Origin: CAVYWD01 sp963772225
Lineage (GTDB): Bacteria > Myxococcota > Myxococcia > Myxococcales > UBA5297
DNA: 64,000 nt
Direction: 5' to 3'
Assembly (NCBI GenBank): GCA_963772225.1
Contig: CAVYWD010000001.1
Location: 1,302,001-1,366,000, forward strand
The notes beneath the pieces are model-generated. The model was not told the DNA's origin. It made no database searches and was given only the letters and a program-made list of their open reading frames with translations. The position numbers were made by a program, and so were the translations under genes. Of the stretch, positions 17,615 to 28,100 are shown in pieces; within the stretch, counting starts at the first letter, position 1; each line of letters starts with the position of its first letter.

Positions 17615-19129
17615 ATGCCTCTCAAGAAAAGCGCGCGGCGCCCGCCGCCCCCTCTCGCCGGACCGCTCGACTCGCGGCCTGAGCATCACCTCGGCCGCCG
17701 CGAGCTGCTCGCGGGGCTCGCCGCCGCGCCCTTCTTCGCCTGCCGCACGACCGGCGCCGCGGCGCCCACGCCCGATCCGGTGAGCCTGCCCCCGCTGCCG
17801 GCCGCCGCCCTGCTCGACGACGTCGAGCGCCGCGCCTTCGACTTCTTCTGGGAGACCACCGACGCCCGCACGGGAATGGCCCTGGACCGCTGGCCCACCC
17901 CGTCGTTCTGCAGCATCGCGGCGGTGGGCTTCGCCCTCACCGCGTACGTCGTCGGAGCGGAGCGCGGCTTCATCACCCGCGCCCAGGCCCGCGCCCGCGC
18001 CCTCGCCACCGTCCGGTTCTTCCACGACGCGCCCCAGGGCAGCGCGGCGGCGGGCGTCGCCGGCTATAAGGGCTTCTTCTATCACTTCCTCGACGTGAAG
18101 ACCGGCGCCCGCTACGGCACCTGCGAGCTGTCGAGCATCGACACCACCTTGCTGCTCGCGGGCATGCTGCACTGCCAGGCCTACTTCGACGGCGCCGACG
18201 CGGACGAGGCGCTCCTCCGCTCGCGGGTCGACGACCTCTACGCCCGCGTCGACTGGACCTGGTTTCAGGCGCGCCCGCCCTTCGTCGCCACCGGCTGGAG
18301 CCCGGAGCAGGGCTTCTTTCCAAACGACTGGCAGGGTTACACCGAGGCCTCGGTGCTCTACCTGCTGGCGCTGGCCTCGCCCGCGCACCCGCTCGGCCCG
18401 GAGGCCTGGGCCGGCTGGACGAGCACCTACGAGACCTCGCCGGTGTCCGGCTGGGTGACGGAGTACGGGCAGACGTACCTGCGGTTCCCTCCGTTGTTCG
18501 GCCACCAGTTCACGCAAGTCTGGGTCGACCTGCGCGGCGTGGCCGACGCCTATATGAAAGGCAAGGGCATCGACTACTTCGAGAACTCGCGCCGCGCGAC
18601 CTACGCGCAGCAGGCCTACGCCATCGCCAACCCCGAGGGTTGGGCGGGCTACGGGCGCGACGTCTGGGGCGTCACCGCCTGCGACGGGCCGGGCGACGTC
18701 GCCCGCTCCTTCCGTGGAAAGCGGCGCCAGTTCTTGGGCTACGCCGGCCGCGGCATGGGCGGGCCCTCTGCCTACGACGACGGCACCATCGCCCCCTTCG
18801 CCGCCGGCTCGTCCATCGCCTTCGCCCCGGAGATTGCCCTGCCCGCCCTCTCCGCCCTTTACGAGCGCTACGGGAAAACCATCTACGGGCGCTACGGCTT
18901 CTACGCCTTCAACCCGAGCTTCACTTTCACCGACGCCCGGGTCTCCCAAGGCAGGGTCGTGCCGGGCTTCGGGTGGGCCGACGGCGACTACCTGGGCATC
19001 GAGCTGGGGCCGCTCTTGGCCATGATCGCCAACTCTCGCGGCGAGATCGTCTGGAAGACCCTGCGCCGGCATCCGGCCATCCAGCTCGGCCTTCAGCGCG
19101 CCGGGTTCACCGGCGGGTGGCTGGGGTGA
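17615..19129 (+). CDS. GH144-like endo-beta-1,2-glucanase (glucoamylase-family domain) lipoprotein
   Basis: A 504-residue protein with a twin-Arg plus lipobox-like N-terminus (RRELLAGLAAAPFFAC) and then the PF10091-type (alpha/alpha)6 domain often annotated as glucoamylase. Characterised members of this family (GH144) are endo-beta-1,2-glucanases. Conserved stretches include RRAFDFFWETTD, TCELSSIDTTLLLAGML, WTEYGQTYLRF-like (WVTEYGQTYLRF), GVTACDGPGD and the late GFGWADGDYLGIELGPLLAM. It should cut beta-1,2-glucan to sophoro-oligosaccharides in the periplasm or at the outer surface. The ATG at 17615 has no clear ribosome site but gives the export signal. It lies 80 nt after the receptor and leads directly into the binding-protein gene. 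The GH144 assignment rests on family resemblance plus the GH94 phosphorylase downstream. Confidence 0.8.
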   Translation: MPLKKSARRPPPPLAGPLDSRPEHHLGRRELLAGLAAAPFFACRTTGAAAPTPDPVSLPPLPAAALLDDVERRAFDFFWETTDARTGMALDRWPTPSFCSIAAVGFALTAYVVGAERGFITRAQARARALATVRFFHDAPQGSAAAGVAGYKGFFYHFLDVKTGARYGTCELSSIDTTLLLAGMLHCQAYFDGADADEALLRSRVDDLYARVDWTWFQARPPFVATGWSPEQGFFPNDWQGYTEASVLYLLALASPAHPLGPEAWAGWTSTYETSPVSGWVTEYGQTYLRFPPLFGHQFTQVWVDLRGVADAYMKGKGIDYFENSRRATYAQQAYAIANPEGWAGYGRDVWGVTACDGPGDVARSFRGKRRQFLGYAGRGMGGPSAYDDGTIAPFAAGSSIAFAPEIALPALSALYERYGKTIYGRYGFYAFNPSFTFTDARVSQGRVVPGFGWADGDYLGIELGPLLAMIANSRGEIVWKTLRRHPAIQLGLQRAGFTGGWLG

Positions 19130-19149
19130 GGCGTTTCACGCGGGGGCGC

Positions 19150-20442
19150 ATGAGCGCGAGAGCAGACGGCTCGAGAACGGTCACGCGCCGAGAGCTTTTG
19201 GGCGCCGCGGCAGGCTTTTGCGCCGCGGGCTGTGCGCGCGACGACGCGCACGTCCTCCACTTCTGGGCCATGGGCCGCGAGGGCGAGGTGGTGACCTCGC
19301 TGCTCCGCGCCTTCGAGCGCGAGAACCCGGGCCTGCGCGTCCGCGTGGAGCAGCTGCCCTTCACGGCGGCCCACGAAAAGCTCCTCACCGCGTTCGCCGG
19401 GGACGCGACGCCTGATCTCGCTCAGCTGGGCAACACCTGGCTCGCGGAGCTCGTCGCCCTCGACGCCGTCATTCCGCTCGACGAGCGCCTTCGCGCCTCG
19501 GCCCAAGTGGACCTCGCCGACTACGACCCGGGCATCGCGGCTACGAACGTCATCGACCAGAAGCAGTACGGCGTGCCCTGGTACGTGGACACGCGGTTGC
19601 TCTTCTACCGCCGCGACCTCTTGTCCCAGGCCGGCTTCGACGCCCCGCCGCGCGATTGGGGCGAGTGGCTGCGCATGGCCGCCGCCATCAAGGAGCGCGT
19701 CGGCCCCGACCGCTACGCGGTGCTCCTGCCGCTCAACGAGTACGAGCCGCTGGTGGCGCTCTGGCTCCAGCAAGGCGAGCCGCTCCTGCGCGACGGCGGC
19801 CGCCGGGGCAACTTCCGCGGCGCCGGCTTTGCGCGCGCTTTGGATTTCTATCTCTCGATGTACGAGCGGCACCTGGCGCCCCCGGTGACGAACAACCAGG
19901 TCGCCAACGTGTGGAACGAGTTCGCGCGCGGCTATTTCAGCTTCTACATCTCGGGCCCGTGGCAAATGGGCGAGCTCAAGCGCCGGCTCCCACCGGCAGT
20001 GCAGTCGTCCTGGATGACCGCGCCGCTGCCCGGCCCGAACGGCCCCGGCGCCTCGAGCGCCGGCGGCTCCAGCCTGGCCATCTTCCGGCGCTCGCCGAAG
20101 AAGGACGCGGCCTTCAAGCTCGTGGAGTTTCTCTCCCGCCCGCCGGTGCAGCAGGAGTTCTACCGGCTCACCGGCAACCTGCCCGCGCGGCGCTCGGCCT
20201 GGGCCGACCCGGAGCTTTCGAATGACCCGTACGCCCGCGCTTTCCGCGACCAGCTCGACCGGGTCCGCCCCATGCCGCAGGTGCCCGAGTGGGAGCGCAT
20301 CGCGACCGAGCTGAGGCTCGTCGTGGAGAAGGTGGTCCACGGCGACATCCCCGCTAGCCGCGCCGCCGAAGAGCTGGACGCTCGCGCCGACCGCATCCTC
20401 GAGAAGCGCCGCTGGATGCTCGACCGAAGGGCGCATCGATGA
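19150..20442 (+). CDS. Sugar ABC transporter solute-binding lipoprotein (family 1)
   Basis: A 430-residue extracellular solute-binding protein. The N-terminus has a Tat-like RRELLGAAAGFCAAGC ending in a lipobox Cys. The two-lobed family-1 fold is clear: HVLHFWAMGREGEVVTSLLR at the start, DLAQLGNTWLAEL, GVPWYVDTRLLFYRRDLL and the C-terminal EFLSRPPVQQEFYRLTGNLP. Start is ATG 19150; an upstream in-frame GTG at 19126 overlaps the endoglucanase stop and would add eight residues. Its 3' end overlaps the first permease by ATGA. In the glucan model it binds beta-1,2-linked gluco-oligosaccharides; the ligand cannot be read from the sequence. Confidence 0.9.
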   Translation: MSARADGSRTVTRRELLGAAAGFCAAGCARDDAHVLHFWAMGREGEVVTSLLRAFERENPGLRVRVEQLPFTAAHEKLLTAFAGDATPDLAQLGNTWLAELVALDAVIPLDERLRASAQVDLADYDPGIAATNVIDQKQYGVPWYVDTRLLFYRRDLLSQAGFDAPPRDWGEWLRMAAAIKERVGPDRYAVLLPLNEYEPLVALWLQQGEPLLRDGGRRGNFRGAGFARALDFYLSMYERHLAPPVTNNQVANVWNEFARGYFSFYISGPWQMGELKRRLPPAVQSSWMTAPLPGPNGPGASSAGGSSLAIFRRSPKKDAAFKLVEFLSRPPVQQEFYRLTGNLPARRSAWADPELSNDPYARAFRDQLDRVRPMPQVPEWERIATELRLVVEKVVHGDIPASRAAEELDARADRILEKRRWMLDRRAHR

Positions 20443-21317
20443 AACCGTCATTCGTCGGCTGGCTGTTCGTCGCGCCCGCGCTCCTGGCCATCGCCGTGTT
20501 CTTCGTCATCCCGGTGGCGGCGGCGCTCGTCATGAGCGTCACCGACTTCGACCTCTACGCCCTGGCCGACCTGCACAACGTGCGCTTCATCGGCCTGGGC
20601 AACTACGCCCAGCTGCTGCAGAGGCCGCTCTTCTGGCAGGCGCTCTTGAACACCCTGTTCTTCGTGGCCGTCGGCGTTCCGCTCTCCCTCGCGGCGTCGC
20701 TCGGGGCGGCGCTGCTCTTGAATTCGCCCCTGGCGCTCTTCAAGGGCCCTTTCCGCACCGCGCTCTTCGCCCCGGTGGTGACCACGCTCGCCGCGGTGGC
20801 GGTGGTCTGGCGCTTCCTCCTGCACACCCGCTACGGGCTCCTGAACTTCGGCCTGTCTTCCATAGGCCTTTCGCCCATCGACTGGCTGGGCGACCCGCGC
20901 TGGGCGATGCCGGCCATCGTGCTGCTCTCGGTGTGGAAGAACTTCGGCTACAACATGATCATCCTGCTCGCGGGGCTGCAGGCCATCCCCGGCGAGCTGT
21001 ATGAGGCCGCGCGCCTGGACGGCGCCGGGCCCGTCGCCCTCCTCCGGCACATCACCCTGCCCGCCCTCGCGCCCATGCTGCTCATGGTGAGCATCCTCAC
21101 CATGGCGGCCCACTTCCAGCTCTTCGCCGAGCCGTACGTCATGACGCAAGGCGGCCCGGCCGAGCGCACGGTCACGGTGCTCTACCTGATGTACGAGGAG
21201 GGCTTCAAATGGTGGAGCCTGGCCTCGGCGTCGGCGGTGGCGTTCGTGCTCTTCCTGTTCATGTTCGGCTTCACCGTCCTCCAGGTCCAGGTGTCGCGGC
21301 GCCGGGGTGCGGCATGA
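20439..21317 (+). CDS. Sugar ABC transporter permease (MalF/UgpA type)
   Basis: A 292-residue inner membrane permease with six hydrophobic segments. The EAA loop (YEAARLDGAGPVALLRHITL, about residues 188-207) contacts the ATPase. ATG overlaps the binding-protein stop (ATGA) and its own TGA overlaps the next ATG, so the three genes are translationally coupled. It forms a heterodimeric channel with the following permease. Confidence 0.93.
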   Translation: MKPSFVGWLFVAPALLAIAVFFVIPVAAALVMSVTDFDLYALADLHNVRFIGLGNYAQLLQRPLFWQALLNTLFFVAVGVPLSLAASLGAALLLNSPLALFKGPFRTALFAPVVTTLAAVAVVWRFLLHTRYGLLNFGLSSIGLSPIDWLGDPRWAMPAIVLLSVWKNFGYNMIILLAGLQAIPGELYEAARLDGAGPVALLRHITLPALAPMLLMVSILTMAAHFQLFAEPYVMTQGGPAERTVTVLYLMYEEGFKWWSLASASAVAFVLFLFMFGFTVLQVQVSRRRGAA

Positions 21318-22138
21318 AGGCGTCGCGCATCGGCCTCGTGGGAATCAACTCCGCGCTGGTCGCCCTTTCGGCGCTCACGGTCTTTCCACTCGTCTGGATG
21401 GTCAGTTCGTCCTTCATGGCGCCGGGCGAAGCCAGCACCTATCCGCCGCCGATGCTACCCGCCTCGGCGACGCTCGAGAATTACAAGCTTCTGCTCGCGG
21501 AGCACGGCCTCACCCGCCAGGCCGCGAACAGCCTCGCCATCTCGCTCTTCGCCACCCTGCTCTCGCTGACCTTCAACGTCAGCGCGGGCTACGCCTTCGC
21601 CAAGCTCCGGTTCTGGGGGCGCGAGCGCCTCTTCCGCATGCTGCTCGGCGCGCTGGTGATCCCGGCCCAGATCACCATGATGCCCCTCTTCTTCATGCTG
21701 AAGCGCATGGGCCTGGTGAACAGCACCGCGGGCGTGCTGGTGCCGTGGCTCGCGAGCGTCTTCGGCATCTACCTCGTGCGCCAATACGCGCAGTCCGTGC
21801 CCGACGAGCTCCTCGAAGCCGCGCGCATGGACGGCGCGGGCGAGGCGCGCATCTTCCTGGAGGTGGTGCTTCCGCTCCTGAAGCCCGTCCTCGTGACCCT
21901 GGCGGTGCTTTCGTTCATGGGCTCCTGGAACGACTTCATGTGGCCCCTCATCGTCCTCACCGATCGCGACCTGCAGACGCTGCCGGTCGCGCTCGCCACC
22001 CTCTCGCGCGAGCACGTGCAGGACGTGGAGCTGATGATGGCCGGCGCGGTGATCACCGTGCTGCCGGTGCTGGCGCTCTTCCTCGCCCTGCAGCGCTACT
22101 ACCTGCAGGGCCTGCTGGCGGGGAGCGTCAAGGGATGA
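21314..22138 (+). CDS. Sugar ABC transporter permease (MalG/UgpE type)
   Basis: A 274-residue permease with six hydrophobic segments and the EAA loop LEAARMDGAGEARIFLEVVL (about residues 175-194). The late ALQRYYLQGLLAGSVKG is the usual MalG-type C-terminus. It overlaps its neighbours by ATGA on both sides. The importer lacks a local ATPase in this operon; the divergent MalK-type gene at 12042-13139 is the obvious partner. Confidence 0.93.
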   Translation: MKASRIGLVGINSALVALSALTVFPLVWMVSSSFMAPGEASTYPPPMLPASATLENYKLLLAEHGLTRQAANSLAISLFATLLSLTFNVSAGYAFAKLRFWGRERLFRMLLGALVIPAQITMMPLFFMLKRMGLVNSTAGVLVPWLASVFGIYLVRQYAQSVPDELLEAARMDGAGEARIFLEVVLPLLKPVLVTLAVLSFMGSWNDFMWPLIVLTDRDLQTLPVALATLSREHVQDVELMMAGAVITVLPVLALFLALQRYYLQGLLAGSVKG

Positions 22139-25100
22139 TCGCGACCTGCCTGACCCTTGGGGCCCTCGCCGGACTCGCGCAAGCCGCCGCGGGCGAGCGC
22201 GTCCTCGCGGACGCCCGCGACGCCTCGGCGTGGAAGGCCCTCTCCTCCGAGCAAGTCGACGCCTCGCTGAAGCGCGACCCCGACGGCAGCCTCTGCCTGG
22301 AGTACGACTTCCACTCGGTCTCGGGCTACGCGGTCCTGCGCCGGGCCCTGCCGGTCGACTGGCCGCGCGCCTTCGCCGTGCGCCTGCGAATGAAGGGCCG
22401 CGGCGGCGTCAACGACTTCCAGCTCAAGCTCGTGGACGCGAGCGGCGAAAACGTCTGGTGGGTGAACCGCCCCGGCTTCCAGGCGCCGCGCGAGCTCTCG
22501 GACCTGGTCTTCAAGAGCCGGCACTTCGCCTTCGCCTGGGGCCCGGCCGCCGACAAGGCGCTCGCCCGCACCGAGACCCTGGAGCTCACCGCCGCCGCCG
22601 GGCGCGACCGCGGCAAGGGCGCGCTCTGCATCGCCGAGCTGGCGCTCCAGGAGCGCGAGGCCGATCCGCCCACCTGGCCCGAGCCGGTGGCGCAGGCGCG
22701 CGGCTTCTCGGTCACCGTCGATCTCACCCGGCTGCGCGAATTCAACGGCCTGGCGCTGCAGTGGCCCGAGCCGCCGCGACCGGTCGACTACGACGCCCTG
22801 GCCTCGGAGGACGGGCGCCGCTGGAAGATGCTGCGGCGGGTCCGCGGCAGCTCCGGTCCGCTCGACGCGCTCTTCCTCCCCGAGAGCGAGGCCCGCTATC
22901 TGGAAATCCGCGCGCTGAGCGGGGCGCCGCCTTCGAGCGTCGAGCTGCGCGACAGCCGGCAGTGGCCCGACCTCAACGCCGCCCTCTCGGAGCTCGCGCG
23001 CCACGCGCCGCGCGGCCACGTCCCGCGCGCCTTCCTGGGCGAGCAGAACTACTGGGCGCTGGTGGGCGTGGACGGCGGCGGCGGGCGCTCGGCGCTGTTG
23101 AGCGAGGACGGCGCGCTGGAGGTCGGCCGGGGCGGCTTCAGCGTGGAGCCGGCGGTGCTGGCGGACGGGCGGCTCGTCACCTGGGCCGACGTGCAAATCG
23201 CCCAGTCGCTGCGCGACGGCACCCTGCCCATCCCCCAGGTGCGCTGGAAGGGGAGCGACCTCGCGCTCGACATCGACGCGGCCGCCGACGGCTCTCCCCA
23301 AGCGCCCGAGCTCCTGGCGCGGTACGCGCTGACCAACACCGGCCGTTCACGGCGGGACTTCGCCCTGCTCCTTTCGGTGCGACCCTGGCAGGTGAATCCG
23401 CCGCAGCAGTTCCTCAACACCCCCGGCGGCGCGACCCGCGTCGCGCGGCTCCAGTGGCGGGCGCCGCGGCTCATCGTCAACGGCGACAAGTCGCTCACCT
23501 TCGCGCAAAGCCCCTCCCGCGCCACCGCCCTGCCCCTGTCCGGCGGCGTCGACCTGCGCTCCCTGCGCAGCGCTCCGGCCTTGCGCGACCTCGCGGACGA
23601 GCAAGGCCACGCCTCGGCCATGTTGCGCTGGGAGGTCCGGCTCGAGCCGGGCGAGACCCGCGTCTTTCACTTCACGGCGCCCCTGGGAGCGGGCGGAGCC
23701 GGCCCGGGCCTGAGCGACGCGCGCTCGGTCGACGCGCGCCTGGACGAGGTGGCGGCGCGCTGGCGCAAGCGCCTGAGCAAGGTGGAGCTCACCCTGCCGG
23801 CCGCCTCGCGGACCATCGCAGACGCGCTCCGGACCGCGCACGCGAACATCCTGATGTCGCGCGACGGCGCCGCCCTCGAGCCGGGCACGCGCGCCTACGC
23901 GCGCTCGTGGATCCGCGACGGCGCGATGATGGCCGCGGCCCTGTTGCGCCTGGGCGAGCTCGACGCCGCGCGCGAGTTCGTGGACTGGTTCGCGGGTTAC
24001 CTCTACCCCTCGGGCAAGGTGCCCTGCTGCGTGGACGCGCGCGGCTCCGACCCCGTGGTGGAGAACGACAGCGCCGGCGAGCTCCTCTTCGCGGTGGCCG
24101 AGGTGTGGCGCTACTCCCGCGACCGGGCCTTCCTCGAGCGCCACTGGGCTTCGGTGCAGAGCGTCGTCGCGCACCTCGAGGGCCTGCGCCAGAGCACGCG
24201 GACGGCTCCGTTCAGGGCCGCGAACCCGGCGAACCTCGTCGGGCTCCTCCCTCCTTCCATCAGCCACGAGGGCTACTCCGATAAGCCCGCCTACTCCTAC
24301 TGGGACGACTTCTGGGCCCTGCGCGGCTACAAGGACGCGGTCGCCATCGCCCAGGCGCTGGGGCAGTCGGAGCGGGCCGCGCAGTGGGCGACGTGGCGCG
24401 ACGAGCTCGCGGCCGAGCTGGCGCAGTCGCTGGACGCCACCGCGGCGCGCTTCGGCTTGGACGCCCTCGCCGGCGCCGCCGACCGCGGGGACTTCGACCC
24501 CACGTCCTCGACCGCGGCGCTCACCGTGGCCCAGGCGCGCGTCTCGCCCGCGCTGCTCCAGCGCACCTTCGAGCGCTACTGGCAGAGCGCGAAAGACCGC
24601 GCCTCGGGGGCGCGGCCCTGGAAGGACTACACGCCGTACGAGCTGCGCGCGGTGGGGGCACTGGCGCGCCTAGGTCAAGCGCCGCGGGCGCAGGCGCTCT
24701 TGGAGCTCCTCCTGCAGGGCCGGCGGCCCGCGGGCTGGAACCACTGGGCCGAGGTCGTGCTGCCCGACCCGCGCGAGCCGCACTTCCTGGGCGACATGCC
24801 GCACGCCTGGGTCGCCGCCGATTTCGTGAGCTCCACCCTCGACCTCTTCGCCTACGAGCGCGAGGACGACGAGGCGCTCGTCCTGGGCGCGGGCCTGAGC
24901 GAGGACTGGCTGGCCGCGGGCATCGCCATCGAGAACCTGTCCACCGCGTGCGGCCCGCTCACCTACGCCATCGCGCCCACGGGCGGCGGGCTTCGGGTCG
25001 AGCTCGCTGGCGGCGTGGCGCCGCCCCGGGGCGGGGTTCGCCTCGCGTGGCCCCAGCCCGGCCCGCTGCCGCGGGCGCGGCACGGCGGCACTGAGCTGGC

Positions 25101-25179
25101 CTGGACCGGCCGCGAGCTCGTCCTCCCGAAAGGCCCCGCAGTCGTCGAGCTGGCCTTCCAGCAGGGGCACCATGATTGA
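22135..25179 (+). CDS. Exported six-hairpin glycosidase with N-terminal discoidin-like domains, unassigned family
   Basis: A 1014-residue protein starting with a signal peptide (MIATCLTLGALAGLAQAA). Residues about 20-170 form a jelly-roll (FHSVSGYAVLRRALPVDW, VNDFQLKLVDASGENVWWV). Residues about 185-260 resemble an F5/8C discoidin domain. A beta-sandwich follows, then an (alpha/alpha)6 domain from about 560 (TIADALRTAHANILMSRDG, RAYARSWIRDGAMMAAALLR, EGYSDKPAYSYWDDFWALRG, SAGELLFAVAEVWRY). Acidic residues in WIRDGAMM and YWDDFW are candidate catalytic residues. The fold is that of GH15/GH63/GH94-like clans, but I cannot place it in a numbered GH family. It overlaps the permease by 4 nt and the phosphorylase by 8 nt. 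A role in trimming glucan side groups or exo-cleavage of sophoro-oligosaccharides is inference. Confidence 0.85.
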   Translation: MIATCLTLGALAGLAQAAAGERVLADARDASAWKALSSEQVDASLKRDPDGSLCLEYDFHSVSGYAVLRRALPVDWPRAFAVRLRMKGRGGVNDFQLKLVDASGENVWWVNRPGFQAPRELSDLVFKSRHFAFAWGPAADKALARTETLELTAAAGRDRGKGALCIAELALQEREADPPTWPEPVAQARGFSVTVDLTRLREFNGLALQWPEPPRPVDYDALASEDGRRWKMLRRVRGSSGPLDALFLPESEARYLEIRALSGAPPSSVELRDSRQWPDLNAALSELARHAPRGHVPRAFLGEQNYWALVGVDGGGGRSALLSEDGALEVGRGGFSVEPAVLADGRLVTWADVQIAQSLRDGTLPIPQVRWKGSDLALDIDAAADGSPQAPELLARYALTNTGRSRRDFALLLSVRPWQVNPPQQFLNTPGGATRVARLQWRAPRLIVNGDKSLTFAQSPSRATALPLSGGVDLRSLRSAPALRDLADEQGHASAMLRWEVRLEPGETRVFHFTAPLGAGGAGPGLSDARSVDARLDEVAARWRKRLSKVELTLPAASRTIADALRTAHANILMSRDGAALEPGTRAYARSWIRDGAMMAAALLRLGELDAAREFVDWFAGYLYPSGKVPCCVDARGSDPVVENDSAGELLFAVAEVWRYSRDRAFLERHWASVQSVVAHLEGLRQSTRTAPFRAANPANLVGLLPPSISHEGYSDKPAYSYWDDFWALRGYKDAVAIAQALGQSERAAQWATWRDELAAELAQSLDATAARFGLDALAGAADRGDFDPTSSTAALTVAQARVSPALLQRTFERYWQSAKDRASGARPWKDYTPYELRAVGALARLGQAPRAQALLELLLQGRRPAGWNHWAEVVLPDPREPHFLGDMPHAWVAADFVSSTLDLFAYEREDDEALVLGAGLSEDWLAAGIAIENLSTACGPLTYAIAPTGGGLRVELAGGVAPPRGGVRLAWPQPGPLPRARHGGTELAWTGRELVLPKGPAVVELAFQQGHHD

Positions 25180-28100
25180 CCTCCCCGGAACGACGCCGAA
25201 CGCCCCCCGCGCGGAGCCGCTGAGCCTCGCCAACGCCGCGGGCCTGAGCTTCGAGCTCAACCGCGACGGCGGCATCCGCCAAATCCGGTTCGGCGACGAC
25301 GTGGTGACCCTGTTCGCGGGCAACGGCATGGAGCCCTCCCCCGCCAACCTCTGGCTGCGCCTGCTTTGCGGCGAAACGGTCGAGGCCGTGCCGCTGCTCG
25401 GGCCACAGTCGCCGCTGCGCGCGCGGGCGGTGGACGGCGGCTACGCGGCTTCCGGCGAATGGCGCGGCCTCTCCATCGAGCTCTTCCTGGCGCTCGCCGC
25501 GGACAGGCCCGCCTGGCGCTGGCTCGTCCACCTCGAGAACCGGTCGACGCAGGCGCTCTGCGTCGACCTCCTCTACGGCCAAGACCTGGCGCTCTCGAGC
25601 GACGGCGCCGCGCGCCTGAACGAGTACTACGTCAGCCAATACCTGGACCTGAGCGCCTGGGAGCACCCGCGGTGCGGCTTCGTGGTGGCCGCGCGGCAGA
25701 ACCTCGCGCAGGGCGGCCGGCACCCGTGGGCGGTGGTCGGCTCGCTCCGGCGCGGCGTCTTATTCGCCACCGACGGCCTGCAGCTCTTCGGGCTGTCGCC
25801 GAGGATGGGAGGCCTGCCCCAAGGCGTCTCGAGCGGGCTGGCGCGGCAGCGGCTGCAGCACGAGCACGCCCTCGCCGCGGTGCAGGACGAGGCCGCGTCG
25901 CTCGCGCCCGGCGCGCATTGGAGCGGCGGCTTCTTCGCGGCGCTGCAGGCGGACCACCCGCTCGCCACGTCGGCGCAGGACCTCGCCGCGGTGGATGAGG
26001 CGCTCTCGTGGGCACAGTCGCTCCCCGCGCCACCCATGGGCCCGCTCGAGGAGGACGCCGATGCGCCCCGCGGCACGCTCTTCTCTTCGGCCAAAGGCCT
26101 CCAAAGCGTCGCCTTGAGCGAGGCCGAGCTGAGGCAGCTCTTCGGCCCGAAGTGGCGCCACGAGGAGCGCGAGGGCGGCGAGCTCCTCTCGTTCTTCTGC
26201 GGCGACGCCCACGTGGTGCTCGCCGCCAAAGAGGCGCGGACGCAGCGCCCGCACGGCCACCTGCTGCGGACGGGGCAGGCCCGCGTGCCCGACGAGTCCT
26301 CGCTCGCGTCCACGGCGTGGATGGCGGGCGTCTTCCACTCCATGGTCACGCAGGGCCACGTGAGCCTCAACCGCTTCCTGTCGACCCAGCGCAGCTGGCT
26401 GGGGCTCTTCCGCTCTCACGGCCTGCGCCTGTTCGCGCGCGTGGGCGAGCGCTGGCAGCTCCTGGGCGTGCCCTCGGCCTTCGAGATGCGCCCCCACGCC
26501 TGCCGCTGGCTCTACCGGCACGCCCGCGGCCTGCTGGAGGTCGTGAGCGCCGCCCAGGCCGAGAGGAGCTCGCTCAGCCTGCGCGCGCGGGTCCTCGAGG
26601 GCCCGGACGTGGCCTTCTTGGCGACGCTGCACCTCGCCCTGGGCGGGGACGACGGGCGCGCCGGCGCGGCCGTCCCCTGGCGCCTCGACGGCAACGAGGT
26701 CTTCGTCGCGGCCCCGGAGGGGAGCCCGCTGCGGGCGCGGTTTTCCGGCGGCGGCTTCGCCGTGGCTCTGCTCGAGGGCGCCAAGCTCGTCCGGGCGCAT
26801 GGCGACGCGCGACTGTTCGCCGACGGCCAGCCGCGCGGCCTGCCCTACCTGTGCCTGGAGAGCGAGCCCTGCGCCGTCTTGAGCCTGGAGCTGCACGGGA
26901 GGCTGGTGCCCGAAGCGCCCGAGCCGCCCGCGCCCATCGCGCTGCCTTCGCTCCAACCGCCGGGCGACGGCGAGGCCTCGCGCGAGGTGAGCCGGCTACA
27001 AGAGATGCTGCCCTGGCTCCTGGGCAATGCGCTCGCGCACTACCTCTCGCCGCGCGGGCTGGAGCAGTACTCCGGCGGCGGCTGGGGCACGCGCGACGTC
27101 TGCCAGGGCCCTTCGGAGATGCTGCTCGCGCTCGACTGCCCCGAGGCCGCCCGCGATCTGCTGCTGCGCGTCTTCGGCGCGCAGAGCGCCGGCGGCGACT
27201 GGCCGCAGTGGTTCCAATTCTTCGAGCGCGAGCGCGACCTCCGGGCGACCGACTCGCACGGCGACGTCGTCTTCTGGCCTCTGCTCGCGGCGGCGCGCTA
27301 CGTCCTCGGCGCGGGCGACGCCTCGCTCTTCGACGCCGAGGCGCCGTTCTACCAAGGGCCCGGAGCCGCGGCCGCGCCCGCGCCCATCCTGGAGCACGTC
27401 GAGCGCGCCCTGGCAATCATCGCGCGGCGGCGCGTGGCCGGCACGGCGCTCGCGGCCTACGGCCACGGCGACTGGAACGACTCGCTGCAGCCCGCGGACC
27501 CAGCCCTGCGCGACAGCCTGTGCAGCGCCTGGACTGTCACGCTGCACCATCAGACGCTGGTCGTCCTGGCCAAGGCGCTGCGCTTCGCCGGTCGCCCGGA
27601 GCGCGCCGCCGCGCTGGAGGCCGAGGTCGAAGGCGTCCGGCGCGACTTTCGCCGGCACCTCATGGCCGACGGCGTCATCGCCGGCTACGGCATCTTCGAT
27701 GGCGGCGGAGCGCCCGAGCTCCTGCTCCACCCGCGCGACCGCCGGACGGGCCTGCGCTACAGCCTGCTGCCGATGGTGCACGCCGTGTTGGAGAACCTGT
27801 GCACGAAGGAGGAGGCGGCGGCGCACCTGCGGATCATGCGCGAGCACCTCTGGGGCCCCGACGGCGCGCGCCTGTTCGACCGGCCCCTGCCCTACCGCGG
27901 AGGACCAGAGCGCCTGTTCCAGCGCGCCGAGAGCAGCGCCTTCTTCGGCCGCGAGATCGGCCTGCTCTACACCCACGCGCACCTGCGGTACGCGCAGATG
28001 CAGGCGCACGTGGGCGACGCGCGGGGGCTGCTGCGCTCGCTCGCGCTGGCGCACCCTATCCAGCTGCGCGAGCGCCTGCCGCAGGCGGGCCTCCGCCAGG

